Shown: one piece after another, positions 52,986 through 62,882 of the stretch
Numbering within the stretch: position 1 is the first letter of the stretch
How the letters are laid out: each line of letters starts with the position of its first letter
Assembly (NCBI RefSeq): GCF_025566885.1
Contig: NZ_JAOQJQ010000006.1
Location: 1 to 64,000 of the forward strand
Reading direction: 5' to 3'
From: Brotonthovivens ammoniilytica
GTDB taxonomy: Bacteria > Bacillota > Clostridia > Lachnospirales > Lachnospiraceae
DNA: 64,000 nucleotides
The notes under the pieces: model-generated
Database searches by the model: none
What the model saw: the letters and a program-made list of their open reading frames with translations, nothing else
What the model was told of the DNA's origin: nothing
Program-made: the position numbers and the translations under genes

Positions 52986-54779
52986 ATGAACTTTATCATG
53001 CAATTTATCATATGCAACGGTTTTATATGTATCCTGACAGGAATCATTCTCACCGCCAAGCATTATTTACAGAGGCACACTACTGTAAACAGCCGGTACC
53101 TGTTCTGGTATTTTTATCTGGCCATGATCAGTATCCCCTTTCTCCCGTTGGGAATATCGGATCTGTCCCGCCGGATTCAAGGCCTTTTTTCCCGGTCCGG
53201 CACTTTAGCCGCCGGCAGTCTGTCCCCGTCAGTTTTTTCTGATGCTTCTGTTATTAACCGCCACTGGGTGGAAGATATTTTTGTTTCTTCCCAACCCGGT
53301 CTCTGGCAGCACCTTGGAACACTGCTGCTGATTGTATGGGTCTGCGGAATGCTCTGCACTGCAGGGCTGACACTTGCGTGCTGCATACGGCTTTTCAACA
53401 TTCAAATAAACAGCTTTCCCGTTTCTGAGACCACACATCCGCAGCTGTACACACTGTACCGTGAATGCTGCGCAGAGATGAAACTTTCCGGCAGATGCCG
53501 GCTGCTTACATCCTGCCGTATTTCTTCTCCTGTTACTTACGGTATTTTCCGCCCTAAAATCCTGGTACCGGAAGACATAGATCTGATGCTCTCCGAAAAA
53601 GAACTTCACTGCATCCTGCTTCATGAACTGCAGCACTGCCGTCAAAAAGACGCCTGGAGCAATGTCTTAATCTGTATCTTTCGAATCCTGTACTGGTTTA
53701 ATCCCCTGGTACACCTTGCTTTCCGGCAGTTTGAAACAGACCGGGAAAGCGCCTGCGATTATGCCGTAATCAGCCATATAGGCTCCCAGCAGCATCTAGA
53801 ATACGCTCAGGCAATCATCCGTTTTGCTGATCAGATGTTAAAACGAACAGCTTTTTCCCCGGTTTCCGGAATCGGTCAGAAAACTTCACAGATGAAAAAA
53901 AGGATTCTGCTGATTGCATCTTACGAAACTGCACCGGCCCGTAAAAAACAGCTGACAGCAGTTCTTCTGGCAGGATTTGCCTTTCTGGTTTTTCTGGTCA
54001 GCCCTCTGTTAACAGTTTCTGCCGGCTCCTCTTCTGGTTATCAGCCTGACAGCAGACAGGTTCAGACAACCGATTTGTCCGCCTATTTTCAGGGATACCA
54101 GGGGACATTTGTCCTGTACGATCAATCGAAAGATCAGTATCAGATTTACAACCAAAAGCTGAGCCAAAAACGGTTTTCTCCAGATTCTACCTATAAGGCG
54201 GCTGCAGCCCTGCTGGCTTTAAATGCCGGTGTAATAACGCCCAAAGACAGCTTAAGGTCCTGGGACAACTCGCCGCAGCCATACGAATCCTGGAATCAGG
54301 ATCAGACACTTACCTCTGCAATGCAGAACTCCGTCAACTGGTATTTTCAAAATCTGGACGCCCAAACAGGAGCTGTGCAGCTTTTAAAAGGCTATCGGGA
54401 GCTTTCCTATGGAAACGGGGATATCAGCGGCGGACTTAACAGCTATTGGATGGAGTCTACCTTAAAAATTTCCCCCCTTGAGCAGGTAAACTTTCTGAGA
54501 AATCTTTACTGCAATGAATGGGGATACAAAGAAGAAAATATTCAGGCAGTAAAACAATCCCTGTTCCTGTCACAGGAGAGCCAAAGCAGTCTGTACGGGA
54601 AAACAGGAAGCGGAAAGACTTCTGACTCTGCCCGCACCGGATGGTTTATCGGGTATGTAGAACAATCGGAAAATATTTATTTCTTCGCGGCTCATATTGA
54701 AGATAAAGACAGCGCCTCCGGCAGTACTGCCCAAAAAATTGTCCAAACAATTCTAAAGGACTATGGAATCTTCCAATAA
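52986..54779 (+). CDS. blaR1: BlaR1/MecR1-type beta-lactam sensor: M56 peptidase plus penicillin-binding domain
   Basis: The 597-residue layout matches BlaR1. TM segments lie at about 5-22, 36-56 and 108-134. A cytoplasmic M56 zinc protease has HELQH at 213-217. A last TM at about 322-345 leads to an extracellular class D-type sensor domain. The sensor has the acylation motif STYK at 401-404, the SVN triad, and the KTG box in YGKTGSGKT. A beta-lactam bound at Ser401 would activate the protease and remove BlaI. No beta-lactamase or PBP gene follows, so the regulated gene is elsewhere. Confidence 0.94.
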   Translation: MNFIMQFIICNGFICILTGIILTAKHYLQRHTTVNSRYLFWYFYLAMISIPFLPLGISDLSRRIQGLFSRSGTLAAGSLSPSVFSDASVINRHWVEDIFVSSQPGLWQHLGTLLLIVWVCGMLCTAGLTLACCIRLFNIQINSFPVSETTHPQLYTLYRECCAEMKLSGRCRLLTSCRISSPVTYGIFRPKILVPEDIDLMLSEKELHCILLHELQHCRQKDAWSNVLICIFRILYWFNPLVHLAFRQFETDRESACDYAVISHIGSQQHLEYAQAIIRFADQMLKRTAFSPVSGIGQKTSQMKKRILLIASYETAPARKKQLTAVLLAGFAFLVFLVSPLLTVSAGSSSGYQPDSRQVQTTDLSAYFQGYQGTFVLYDQSKDQYQIYNQKLSQKRFSPDSTYKAAAALLALNAGVITPKDSLRSWDNSPQPYESWNQDQTLTSAMQNSVNWYFQNLDAQTGAVQLLKGYRELSYGNGDISGGLNSYWMESTLKISPLEQVNFLRNLYCNEWGYKEENIQAVKQSLFLSQESQSSLYGKTGSGKTSDSARTGWFIGYVEQSENIYFFAAHIEDKDSASGSTAQKIVQTILKDYGIFQ

Positions 54780-54796
54780 GGGAGCGGTCCCCTGCC

Positions 54797-54960
54797 AAAA
54801 AAAGAATCCTGCCACGGCAGGATTCTCCGCCTGCGGCGGGTCGCTTTTGCGACATGATTCCATTCCGCCGCAGTGCGATCCTCAGCGGAGCGTTTTTTTG
54901 CTCTATAGGAATCGGTACTTTTCAGCTTTATCACAACACAGTATTTCCTATACAGTAAAA
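54797..54960 (+). repeat. Composite multi-hairpin repeat, copy C
   Basis: This is a full-length copy on the plus strand. Its first hairpin is GAATCCTGCC/GGCAGGATTC (54804-54825), different in sequence from copies B and D but pairing over 10 bp. Then come CCGCCTGCGGCGG, GTCGC-TTTT-GCGAC (54840-54853), TTCCGCCGCAGTG..AGCGGAGCG, a T7 run and the 57-bp module (54900-54956). The module's last bases are changed from TAGAGC to TACAGT. It lies at the convergent end of blaR1 and the giant surface protein gene. Confidence 0.9.
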
Positions 54961-55000
54961 AGAGAGTCCCCAAAACAACTGTTTTGAGGGCTCTCTTTTT
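54957..55000. terminator. Bidirectional terminator after repeat copy C
   Basis: AAAAAGAGAG and CTCTCTTTTT arms, an inner CCC/GGG and CAAAACA/TGTTTTG stem make a long hairpin with A and T runs on the two sides. It serves blaR1 (plus) and the giant surface gene (minus). Confidence 0.82.
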
Positions 55001-55038
55001 AAGTCTGTCTGCATAATTTTATATCACTATGCTCTTCA

Positions 55039-58000
55039 CTATGCTCTTCTGCGCCTGCTGATAAGAACAACCGCTGCGCCTGCTGCAACTACAATTACTA
55101 TAATCGGCATAACCGGAGTTTCATCACCGGTTTTTACAACATCGCTCTTACCATTGTCTTCCTGATCCCCATCCGAATTATTAGTATTCGGGTCCTTTGA
55201 TGTATCCTGTCCCGGATTTTCTGGTGTTTCCGGTTTTTCTGACGGCTCTGGCTCTTTCGTATCATCTTTTGTAATTTCCTGATATTTTGCTTCCGCTTCT
55301 TTCAGAGTCTGATATTCTGTTACCAGTTTTTTCTCTTCTTCAGACAACTTATCGTATGCTGCTTTAGCTACCTCGATAGCTTCTTTACTATCTTCTGTTA
55401 CCGTTCCAATGGCATTGATTAACTCATCCACTGCTGCCGCATTACTCTCCATCTGTGCGTAAGCTGCCTCTGCTTCTTCCAGTTTTGAAAGGTTGCTTAC
55501 CTTTCCTTTGGCCGGTTCTGACAGGGCATCATATGCTGCTCTGGCTGCCTCTATGGCTTCTTTACTGTCAAGAGTTACGGTTCCGATAGCTTTGANNNNN
55601 NNNNNNNNNNNNNNNNNNNNNNNNNNNNNNNNNNNNNNNNNNNNNNNNNNNNNNNNNNNNNNNNNNNNNNNNNNNNNNNNNNNNNNNNNNNNNNNNNNNN
55701 NNNNNNNNNNNNNNNNNNNNNNNNNNNNNNNNNNNNNNNNNNNNNNNNNNNNNNNNNNNNNNNNNNNNNNNNNNNNNNNNNNNNNNNNNNNNNNNNNNNN
55801 NNNNNNNNNNNNNNNNNNNNNNNNNNNNNNNNNNNNNNNNNNNNNNNNNNNNNNNNNCTCCATCTGTGCGTAAGCTGCCTCTGCTTCTTCCAGTTTTGAA
55901 AGGTTGCTTACCTTTCCTTTTTCCTGCTCTGACAAGGCATCATATGCTGCTCTGGCTGCCTCTATGGCTTCTTTGCTGTCTGCTGTTATCGTTCCAATGG
56001 CTTCGATCAGACTTTCTACATTCTGGACCGGTGCCAGCAGCTCTGCATAACTGCTTTCTGCTTCTTTCAATGTTTCATATGCAGTTACCAGTTTTTTCTC
56101 CTCTTCAGACAACTTATCATATGCCGCTTTGGCTGCCTCTATAGCTTCTTTACTGTCAAGAGTTACGGTTCCGATAGCATTGATTAACTTATCTGCTGCT
56201 GCCGCATTGCTCTCCATCTGTGCATATGCCTTCTCGGCTGCTTCAAGATCAGAAATAGAATTTACCAGTTTCTTCTCTTCTTCTCCAAGTTTGTCATATG
56301 CTGCTCTTGCTGCCTTAATGGCTTTTTTGCTGTCCGCAGTTACATCGCCAATCGCTTTAATTAATGTATCAACTGCTGCTGCATTGCTTTCCATTTCTGC
56401 ATAAGCTTTCTCGGCTGCAATTAAAACGCTTATATTTGTTACATTCTGTTTTAATTCATCGCTCAGCTTTTCAAATGCTGCTCTGGCCGTCTCAATGGCC
56501 TCTTTACTGTCTGCTTTCACCTCACCGATTTCATCTATCATTTTTATTACATAGTCAGGTGCAAAAATCTTTCCGTACGCTGCGATAGCAATTGCCAGTG
56601 TTGTGCTGTTTGTAACTTTTTCCCGATTCTCAGGAGATAATTTATTGTAGGATTCACGTGCTGCGTCAATTGCCTCTTTGCTGTCTGCCGTTACTGTACC
56701 GATAACATCAATCAGTTCTATTGTGTGTGCAACTGCAAGCTCACCGTATGTGATCTCTGCTGCCAAAAGCAGATCAACATTGCTGACTTCCTCCTTCTGT
56801 TTATCTGTCAAGGCATCATAGCTGTTGCGGGCTGCTTCTATGGCCGCTTCACTCTCAAGGGAAATCTGATTGCCAATTGCATCAATTAACTGAACCGTCT
56901 CTTTTGCTGCCAGAAGATCATATTCACGTTCTGCTGAAATTAACGTATTGATATTTTTAACTTCCTTCTGCTGCTCCTCTGTTAATGCATCAAAGCTTTC
57001 CCGCGCATCCTGAATTGCATAACGGCTCTTTAATGTTACCTTTCCGATAGCATCAATCAGTTTTTCTGTTTCCTGAACTGCAAATTTGCCGTATGCTTTT
57101 TCCGCAGCTTCCAGTATACTGTAATTTTTTACAAGATCTTTTTGTACACTTGTTAAAGAATCATAAGAATTTCTTGCAGCACTGATCTTGCTTCCGCTAG
57201 AAGCCAGTACTTCGCCAATGGCATCAATTAAACCATCTGTATAATCTGCCGCTTCATAATCTGCAAGCTTTTCCTCAGCCGCACATAATACATTGTAGTT
57301 TGTTACTTTAGCCTGTTCCTTCGCATCCAGCTGATTATAAGCTGCTCTTGCTGATACAATCTGTTCTTTACTGTCCAAAGTTACCGTTCCAATTGCTGTG
57401 ATTGCAGCTATCACGGCATCTGCATTCTGTTCTTCCCATACAAGGCGGGGAACACTGTTCATAATCTTATATGCCGCGCCCAGAGCATCACCAAGAGCTG
57501 CAATTTCTGCTTCCGTTTTAAAGACTGCTTCTTCTGCCTGCGGGGTTTTACCGCCGATTAATTCATCTGCAGAGCCTTCCAGCGCATAGTTGTTTTTAAA
57601 TAGATCTATTGCTGAGGAATTACCTGTGATTGCACCGGTATTGGCACTGGCATTTGTGCTTTCAGTTGAAATATTACCCGAATTATAGCAGTTTTCAACT
57701 GCATATTTACCGGTATTTCCCGCAATGCCGCCGATCTTGACAGCATATGTACTCTCCTTGCAGGCAACATCCCCTGTATTATAACAGTTGGTTATTTTAG
57801 TACTTGTATTGGTTCCTGCATCCCCGGCAATGCCGCCCATTCTTGCTAATTTACCGGTTACCGTTCCATGATTGTAGCAATTATCAATTACCACAGCTGA
57901 ACTTATACGTCCGATTACGCCTCCGGCTGCATATGAGCTTGATGAGCTTGCTGCTCTTGCCGCTGTTACGGCACCTTCATTTCCACAGTAAAGTATCTGA

Positions 58001-61000
58001 TTTGTTCCAGATACATATCCGGCGATTCCACCTACATTATATCCTGCATTAACCGGTGCTGTGTTCACACATCCTGTTATCATTGCATTCTCACTTACCT
58101 GTCCTGCAATACCTCCTACCGAATTTACAGATGTTGATGAGCCGATAAGAATTTCACCTTCATTTCTGCATCCGCTGACTACAGCATTTCCACGCAGTGT
58201 TCCTGCAATGCCTCCCCGGCTGTTCCCTGCCTGGATGGTACATTTATTTACACAGTTCATAATAGAGCCTTCCGAATTTCCCGCAATGCCGGAAACCGAA
58301 AGAAATTCTGCTGTACTGTCTACAGTTACATCTTTTACAACAGCACTGCTTCCAAGACTTCCAAAGAGCGCTCCGCTTCCTTTTATTACAACTGCAAATG
58401 TAATTGTTTTTCCATTTCCATCAAAGGTTCCCTGGTATACTTTTGCTGTTGACACGCTGGCGCTTGTTCCAACCGCATACCATGGCTCAGATTCTTCCAT
58501 CTTAATATTACTTTCCAGTCTTGCATTCAGGTCTGTATTCTCAATGGAAACCTGATTTGAAAACCAGCGCAGATCATCCGCGGTCTTAATGACTACAGTC
58601 TGCTCACCTGTAGCGGTATCCGTTTCTATATCAGGTTTTTCACTTCCGGCAACAGTAACTGCAACTGAATCTGTCACCGTTTTTCCCTCATATGTATAGG
58701 AAATTTCAACCTCCTGGTCAGATGCAGACAAAATACCGCCTTTAGAAATTGTATAGTCTGTAATTTCAGATGTAATTCCGTTGCTGTATGTTGCTTTTAC
58801 AACCATGCCTTCCGGATCGAATGTCTCTCCAATTGCATAAAAAGTATTCACCGGCTGTTTTGTAATCTGGATTTTTTCCACAGCACTTTTCTCAACGGTA
58901 ACAGCAAAATCATAGTAAAATGCTTTTCCTTCATATTCGCCGGATATAGTAACAGTTGTATCTTCTGTAGTAAGAACATCCTGTCCTTTTTCATAAGTAA
59001 TTGTATAATCTGTAATTTCTTCTTTTGTTCCGTCATTATAATTTGCCCAGATCTTCATATCACCAGCATTAAATAACTGTCCGCTGACATACTTTGTTTC
59101 CGGGAATCCTGTCATTGTAACATTTTTTACAACAGCATGATCTGCGGTAAATGCTCTTGGAACAGCAAGGCCCAGTGCATTATACGACTTCAGATCCACT
59201 GATAAAGAAGACACATTTTTTAATGTTTCTTTTAGATGGTCTGAAATCAGATTACTTTCCGTACTAAGCACCCAGCCGCGTCCGCTTCCGGAAAGCTTCT
59301 TCAAAAATTCTGCTGTCTTGTATTCATCCGGAGAACTTATCTCAAAAAAGGTGCTGTCAGCTGAAGGACTATATATAGCCGGTGAATTAACCGCTGCACT
59401 AGAACCGGTCAGCCAATAACAGTTATCAAACAGAGCTCCTCCGTTATTTGTTCCTAATGCCTGAGCCTGTTCTGCTTTTGTACTGCCCACATAACCAAAG
59501 TTATAGCAGTTATAAACATCTGCCTCACAGCTTCCGGAAATACCGCCGGCATTTTTATAAGTAGTATAAATATAACCAAAATTTACACAGTCTTTTATAG
59601 TAAGATCATTCCATCCGGCACCTGCAATACCGCCAACACCTTTGGAATCAGTATTTTCTACCATAGCAAAGTTAATACAGTTCTGTATCAGAACTTCTCC
59701 GCCTCTTCCGCTTTTTCCTACGATACCCCCAATGGAACGATTGCCATAAATATATCCGTCTACCGCTACATTTTTGACATTTGCCTTGACTTCGCCGTCA
59801 TACATATCTGCCTCATTATCATGAAGTCCCAGCCGTCCGATCAAAGCTATCGACTGGTTATCACCGAAAGTATCTCCCCGGCGATTGCAGTAAATGTTAT
59901 AAACCATATGTCCCTGCCCGTCAAAGCTGCCAAGGAATGACGCGCTCAACTTTGTATATCCATTGCTTGGAATCATACTGTACTGTCCGCTGACAGGCAT
60001 ATACAGCGGTCCGCTCCAGTTCTCCCGTGAATTTTTGCTTCCTGTATATGAGCCTCCCATATCAAGATCCGCCGTCAGTTTGATTTCCTTTTCAAAGAAA
60101 TTTTCGGGGCCGTACCAGTAATCATTGGTTGTTGCCTGATTATTTCCGCCGGTAGAACCAGTGGAACAATATGCCTCCAGGTATTCTGCATCACCAACTA
60201 CTACTGTAGATGCAGATTCTTTATCATCAGCTTTAAATACATTGTAACCAGATTCACTGTATCCTGCCGGGTGATTATTTTCATCTGTATTTGGGATCAG
60301 ATTTCCATCTGTATTTGTTGTCATGGGGAAATTATTAAATAAACCGTTGTTTAATGCAGCTGCACCGGCCAGCTGTGCCCCATACTGTAATTCATATACT
60401 GATTTATTTGGATCATACCATGTTAAATCAATAGTTCCATCCCATTTTACGGAAATGCAGTCCGCTGCAACACTAACAGAACCGTCAGTAGGCATTGTAA
60501 ATTTATAAGAACCGTCGCTCTTCTTTAGAACCTGATAAACCTCCCTGCCATCAGCAGTCTCATAATTTAAACGAACCTGCGCAAGATAGTATCCTTCTGC
60601 CGGTGATGCTGATACTGTAATTTCATCACCTTTTTTAGCATTCTGAGAAGATACGGAAATCTTTCCTTTTCCAGTAACAATAGAACCTACGTTACACTGT
60701 TCAAAAATGCCTTTTTCTTCATTCCAGGTATAAGAATAATTTTTGCCATTTACATTTACTACATGATTTTCTTTTGTCATATACAGATAAAGACTTTTAT
60801 CTTCTATGGCCTTCCAGTTAGACTGAGTTGTAGTAATTGGTATCTGGTCATTTTTCTCTTTATCTTCATTTACATAGCCGTAGCGATGAAGACCACCCTG
60901 ATAGTAAGTTTTTCCGTCAATTTTAACTGTATAGGAATCTGCGCTTATATCTGCTGTATCTAAAACAAACAGCTGCATATCTTCACCATCAGCATTTACC

Positions 61001-62202
61001 TTTTTAGCTGTAATTGCCGAATCATTGACTCCTGCAGTTGCAACTCCCGGCCACAAATTTGCCTCTACGGCATTTTGATCAATAAAGGTCCGGATAGAGC
61101 CGCCGCTTAAGATCAGCTCTCCGCCTCCGGCATCATTCCCAGCATCAAATCCGCCTCCGCCGATAGCAGCTCCCGAAAAATCTACATTCAAAGTAAGGGT
61201 TCCGCCGCTGACATAGACCTTTCCTCCCGCTGTGCCGCCGGCACTCCCTGCACTTCCGCCAATAAGAGCTCCTCTGGCATTTGCTATCAGATTTATTTCA
61301 CCTCCGGTAATCCGGATATCTCCCGGAGTATTTCCCGCTGTCCTTGCTCCGGTTCCGATTACAGCGCCCTGTTTGCTTCCTTTCCCGAAAATTTTACCGC
61401 CGGCTATGGTAATCTTTCCATTTACTTCCTGCTGGTTACCCCCGATTCCTGAGCCCTGCTCATTTTTATAAAAATATAAGGTTCCAACTGTGCTGTCACC
61501 GGAAGCGTCATCTATTGTAAGTGCTGCATCAGGTCCTACATGAATCATTGCATATCCGGTAGCGTTGGTATCTTTCTCTATTAAATTCGTTCCCTTTAAA
61601 TAGAGAAAATTATCTGCTCCGGTGAAATCTATGGTATTCTCACCGGTTGCAGCTCCCACTAAGGCTACATCCTGCAAGGTCAGTTTTGTTCCTTCTGAAG
61701 TACATTTAATTGTTAAATCATGAAATGCTTTTTCTGCAGTTCCTCCAAGTCCAACCAGTGTTACATTCTTTGCCGCAACGGTCAGAATACCGGATGCTCC
61801 TTCTTTAATCTCATAGATTCCGTCTTTGGAAATTGTATCCCCGCCGGTAACAGACGTATCTTCCAGATCTCCCTGTGCATCATTGGATATCTTCTGGGTT
61901 TTTGACTGCTGATTCCTTTCCGCAGTTTTCTCATTGGCTGCATCTGTAGTCTGCTTCTGATTTTCCGTCTTCTGGTCAGATGTATTCTGACTTTCTTCCG
62001 TCTGATTATCTGTTGTCTGTTCCTTCGACACATCATTCTGACTTTTCTTGGTCTCTTTGTCAGCAGAATTTGCGTTGTTTTCAGATAATACAGCGGCGTC
62101 ATCCCGAACCATTTCCTGAGCGTTCAATGTCCCGACACTTCCAAATACCATGGACCCGGTCAGTGCAAACACCAGCAAACGCCTCATGTTTCTTTTTAAC
62201 AT
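55039..62202 (-). CDS. Giant cell-wall-anchored surface protein (GLUG repeats, Ig-like domains, helical tandem repeats)
   Basis: The protein is 2387 residues with an internal N gap. It has a signal peptide (1-28, RRLLVFALTGSMVFGSVG). A Gln/Asn/Lys/Thr-rich linker follows, then a Gly-rich beta-helix-like region (about 120-400). A first GLUG-type array (about 790-905; NVGGIAG-like units) and two bacterial Ig-like group 3 domains (about 1031-1180) come next. A second GLUG array (about 1278-1528) leads to about twelve 59-residue helical repeats (about 1597-2311). Last are an acidic Pro-rich wall linker, VVKTGD as the sorting motif, a TM and RRRRA. It is the last gene of a minus-strand run, 69 bp after the anchored oxidoreductase-like gene. 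No sortase gene is in the window. Function unknown; an adhesin, or a ligand-binding partner of the adjacent ExbB/DUF2149 system. Confidence 0.9.
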   Translation of the reverse strand: MLKRNMRRLLVFALTGSMVFGSVGTLNAQEMVRDDAAVLSENNANSADKETKKSQNDVSKEQTTDNQTEESQNTSDQKTENQKQTTDAANEKTAERNQQSKTQKISNDAQGDLEDTSVTGGDTISKDGIYEIKEGASGILTVAAKNVTLVGLGGTAEKAFHDLTIKCTSEGTKLTLQDVALVGAATGENTIDFTGADNFLYLKGTNLIEKDTNATGYAMIHVGPDAALTIDDASGDSTVGTLYFYKNEQGSGIGGNQQEVNGKITIAGGKIFGKGSKQGAVIGTGARTAGNTPGDIRITGGEINLIANARGALIGGSAGSAGGTAGGKVYVSGGTLTLNVDFSGAAIGGGGFDAGNDAGGGELILSGGSIRTFIDQNAVEANLWPGVATAGVNDSAITAKKVNADGEDMQLFVLDTADISADSYTVKIDGKTYYQGGLHRYGYVNEDKEKNDQIPITTTQSNWKAIEDKSLYLYMTKENHVVNVNGKNYSYTWNEEKGIFEQCNVGSIVTGKGKISVSSQNAKKGDEITVSASPAEGYYLAQVRLNYETADGREVYQVLKKSDGSYKFTMPTDGSVSVAADCISVKWDGTIDLTWYDPNKSVYELQYGAQLAGAAALNNGLFNNFPMTTNTDGNLIPNTDENNHPAGYSESGYNVFKADDKESASTVVVGDAEYLEAYCSTGSTGGNNQATTNDYWYGPENFFEKEIKLTADLDMGGSYTGSKNSRENWSGPLYMPVSGQYSMIPSNGYTKLSASFLGSFDGQGHMVYNIYCNRRGDTFGDNQSIALIGRLGLHDNEADMYDGEVKANVKNVAVDGYIYGNRSIGGIVGKSGRGGEVLIQNCINFAMVENTDSKGVGGIAGAGWNDLTIKDCVNFGYIYTTYKNAGGISGSCEADVYNCYNFGYVGSTKAEQAQALGTNNGGALFDNCYWLTGSSAAVNSPAIYSPSADSTFFEISSPDEYKTAEFLKKLSGSGRGWVLSTESNLISDHLKETLKNVSSLSVDLKSYNALGLAVPRAFTADHAVVKNVTMTGFPETKYVSGQLFNAGDMKIWANYNDGTKEEITDYTITYEKGQDVLTTEDTTVTISGEYEGKAFYYDFAVTVEKSAVEKIQITKQPVNTFYAIGETFDPEGMVVKATYSNGITSEITDYTISKGGILSASDQEVEISYTYEGKTVTDSVAVTVAGSEKPDIETDTATGEQTVVIKTADDLRWFSNQVSIENTDLNARLESNIKMEESEPWYAVGTSASVSTAKVYQGTFDGNGKTITFAVVIKGSGALFGSLGSSAVVKDVTVDSTAEFLSVSGIAGNSEGSIMNCVNKCTIQAGNSRGGIAGTLRGNAVVSGCRNEGEILIGSSTSVNSVGGIAGQVSENAMITGCVNTAPVNAGYNVGGIAGYVSGTNQILYCGNEGAVTAARAASSSSSYAAGGVIGRISSAVVIDNCYNHGTVTGKLARMGGIAGDAGTNTSTKITNCYNTGDVACKESTYAVKIGGIAGNTGKYAVENCYNSGNISTESTNASANTGAITGNSSAIDLFKNNYALEGSADELIGGKTPQAEEAVFKTEAEIAALGDALGAAYKIMNSVPRLVWEEQNADAVIAAITAIGTVTLDSKEQIVSARAAYNQLDAKEQAKVTNYNVLCAAEEKLADYEAADYTDGLIDAIGEVLASSGSKISAARNSYDSLTSVQKDLVKNYSILEAAEKAYGKFAVQETEKLIDAIGKVTLKSRYAIQDARESFDALTEEQQKEVKNINTLISAEREYDLLAAKETVQLIDAIGNQISLESEAAIEAARNSYDALTDKQKEEVSNVDLLLAAEITYGELAVAHTIELIDVIGTVTADSKEAIDAARESYNKLSPENREKVTNSTTLAIAIAAYGKIFAPDYVIKMIDEIGEVKADSKEAIETARAAFEKLSDELKQNVTNISVLIAAEKAYAEMESNAAAVDTLIKAIGDVTADSKKAIKAARAAYDKLGEEEKKLVNSISDLEAAEKAYAQMESNAAAADKLINAIGTVTLDSKEAIEAAKAAYDKLSEEEKKLVTAYETLKEAESSYAELLAPVQNVESLIEAIGTITADSKEAIEAARAAYDALSEQEKGKVSNLSKLEEAEAAYAQMEXXXXXXXXXXXXXXXXXXXXXXXXXXXXXXXXXXXXXXXXXXXXXXXXXXXXXXXXXXXXXXXXXXXXXXXXXXXXXXXXXXXXXXXXKAIGTVTLDSKEAIEAARAAYDALSEPAKGKVSNLSKLEEAEAAYAQMESNAAAVDELINAIGTVTEDSKEAIEVAKAAYDKLSEEEKKLVTEYQTLKEAEAKYQEITKDDTKEPEPSEKPETPENPGQDTSKDPNTNNSDGDQEDNGKSDVVKTGDETPVMPIIVIVVAAGAAVVLISRRRRA
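55275..57415 (-). repeat. Tandem array of about twelve 177-bp protein-coding repeats
   Basis: Each unit codes for about 59 residues with the pattern LIxAIGxVTxDSKEAIEAAR, then AYDxLSEEEKxxV, then LxxAExAY. Eleven units are readable and one is hidden wholly or partly in the N gap. Units nearest the C-terminus are almost identical and those nearest the N-terminus are diverged, which suggests recent duplication or conversion at the wall-proximal end. Confidence 0.88.
55596..55857. other. Assembly gap (262 N) in the repeat array
   Basis: The undetermined bases lie between near-identical units. The size does not equal a whole number of 177-bp units plus the missing ends, so the true repeat number may differ. 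Confidence 1.
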
Positions 62203-62271
62203 GTTTCTCCTCCCTTTTCCTTTTTATCTTCAGGCCCTGCAGAGATTCCCTGCACCTGTATGAATAAACAG

Positions 62272-62868
62272 TTATTTCACTGTAAATTCTATCTTTGTAA
62301 CCATTCGAATCCATTTCCCGGAATCTTCCTCCGGAATTACAATTCGAAGAGGCTGCTGTCCCTTCTCTAGAGACTCCCGCCCATTGGCAATCGAGAATAC
62401 AATCTCTTTCTCTTCCAATGTTTTAACAAGTGCGGTTGTATAATCATCATCAGCATAGAATTTTATCTGTTTAAAATCTTCCCTTGTTTTTCCGTACTGG
62501 GCTAAAAACGTATCCAGTGTCGGCCCTACTCCTTTAACAGTTCCCGCTTTCTGGCTTTTTCCTACAGCAGTCACCTTCTCCAGTTCCAGATGTGACAATT
62601 CTTCCGGTGTCACATAAAAGTCTTCATCCGTAAGCCCGGTAATCAGAATCTTATCATCGGCATATGCTGAGATGTCTGCCCACAAAATAGTTGGGCCCAC
62701 TGTAATCCGAAGTCCGATAATAATAACAGCCGCCACTGCAAGCAATACAATCCAACGCCGGATGTTTCTCTTTTTTCCTTCCGGATGTTTTTCACAGCTG
62801 GTATCTGATGCCACACTATGATCTATCCCGTTGCGCAGATTTAATTTCTTATAATCTTCTTTTTCCAT
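62272..62868 (-). CDS. Membrane-anchored protein with sulfite-oxidase-like (molybdopterin oxidoreductase) domain
   Basis: This 198-residue protein has a charged cytoplasmic start, one TM (about 36-55, WIVLLAVAAVIIIGLRITVG) and an extracellular domain (about 65-198). The domain resembles the sulfite oxidase-like fold. It has an ILITGLTDEDFYVTPEEL opening, KGVGPTLDTFLAQYG in the middle, and the final LRIVIPEEDSGKW, IRMVTKIEF that matches the usual end of such domains. The Cys that binds molybdenum in real enzymes is absent, so it is probably a binding or structural module. It lies between the DUF2149 gene (14 bp) and the giant surface gene (69 bp) and is probably in the same operon. Confidence 0.7.
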   Translation of the reverse strand: MEKEDYKKLNLRNGIDHSVASDTSCEKHPEGKKRNIRRWIVLLAVAAVIIIGLRITVGPTILWADISAYADDKILITGLTDEDFYVTPEELSHLELEKVTAVGKSQKAGTVKGVGPTLDTFLAQYGKTREDFKQIKFYADDDYTTALVKTLEEKEIVFSIANGRESLEKGQQPLRIVIPEEDSGKWIRMVTKIEFTVK

Positions 62869-62882
62869 AACAACATATCCTA

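Noticed and set aside
55275..57415. CRISPR array
   Set aside because: The repeats are 177 bp, contiguous, in frame and code for protein; there are no short repeats with unique spacers and no cas genes.
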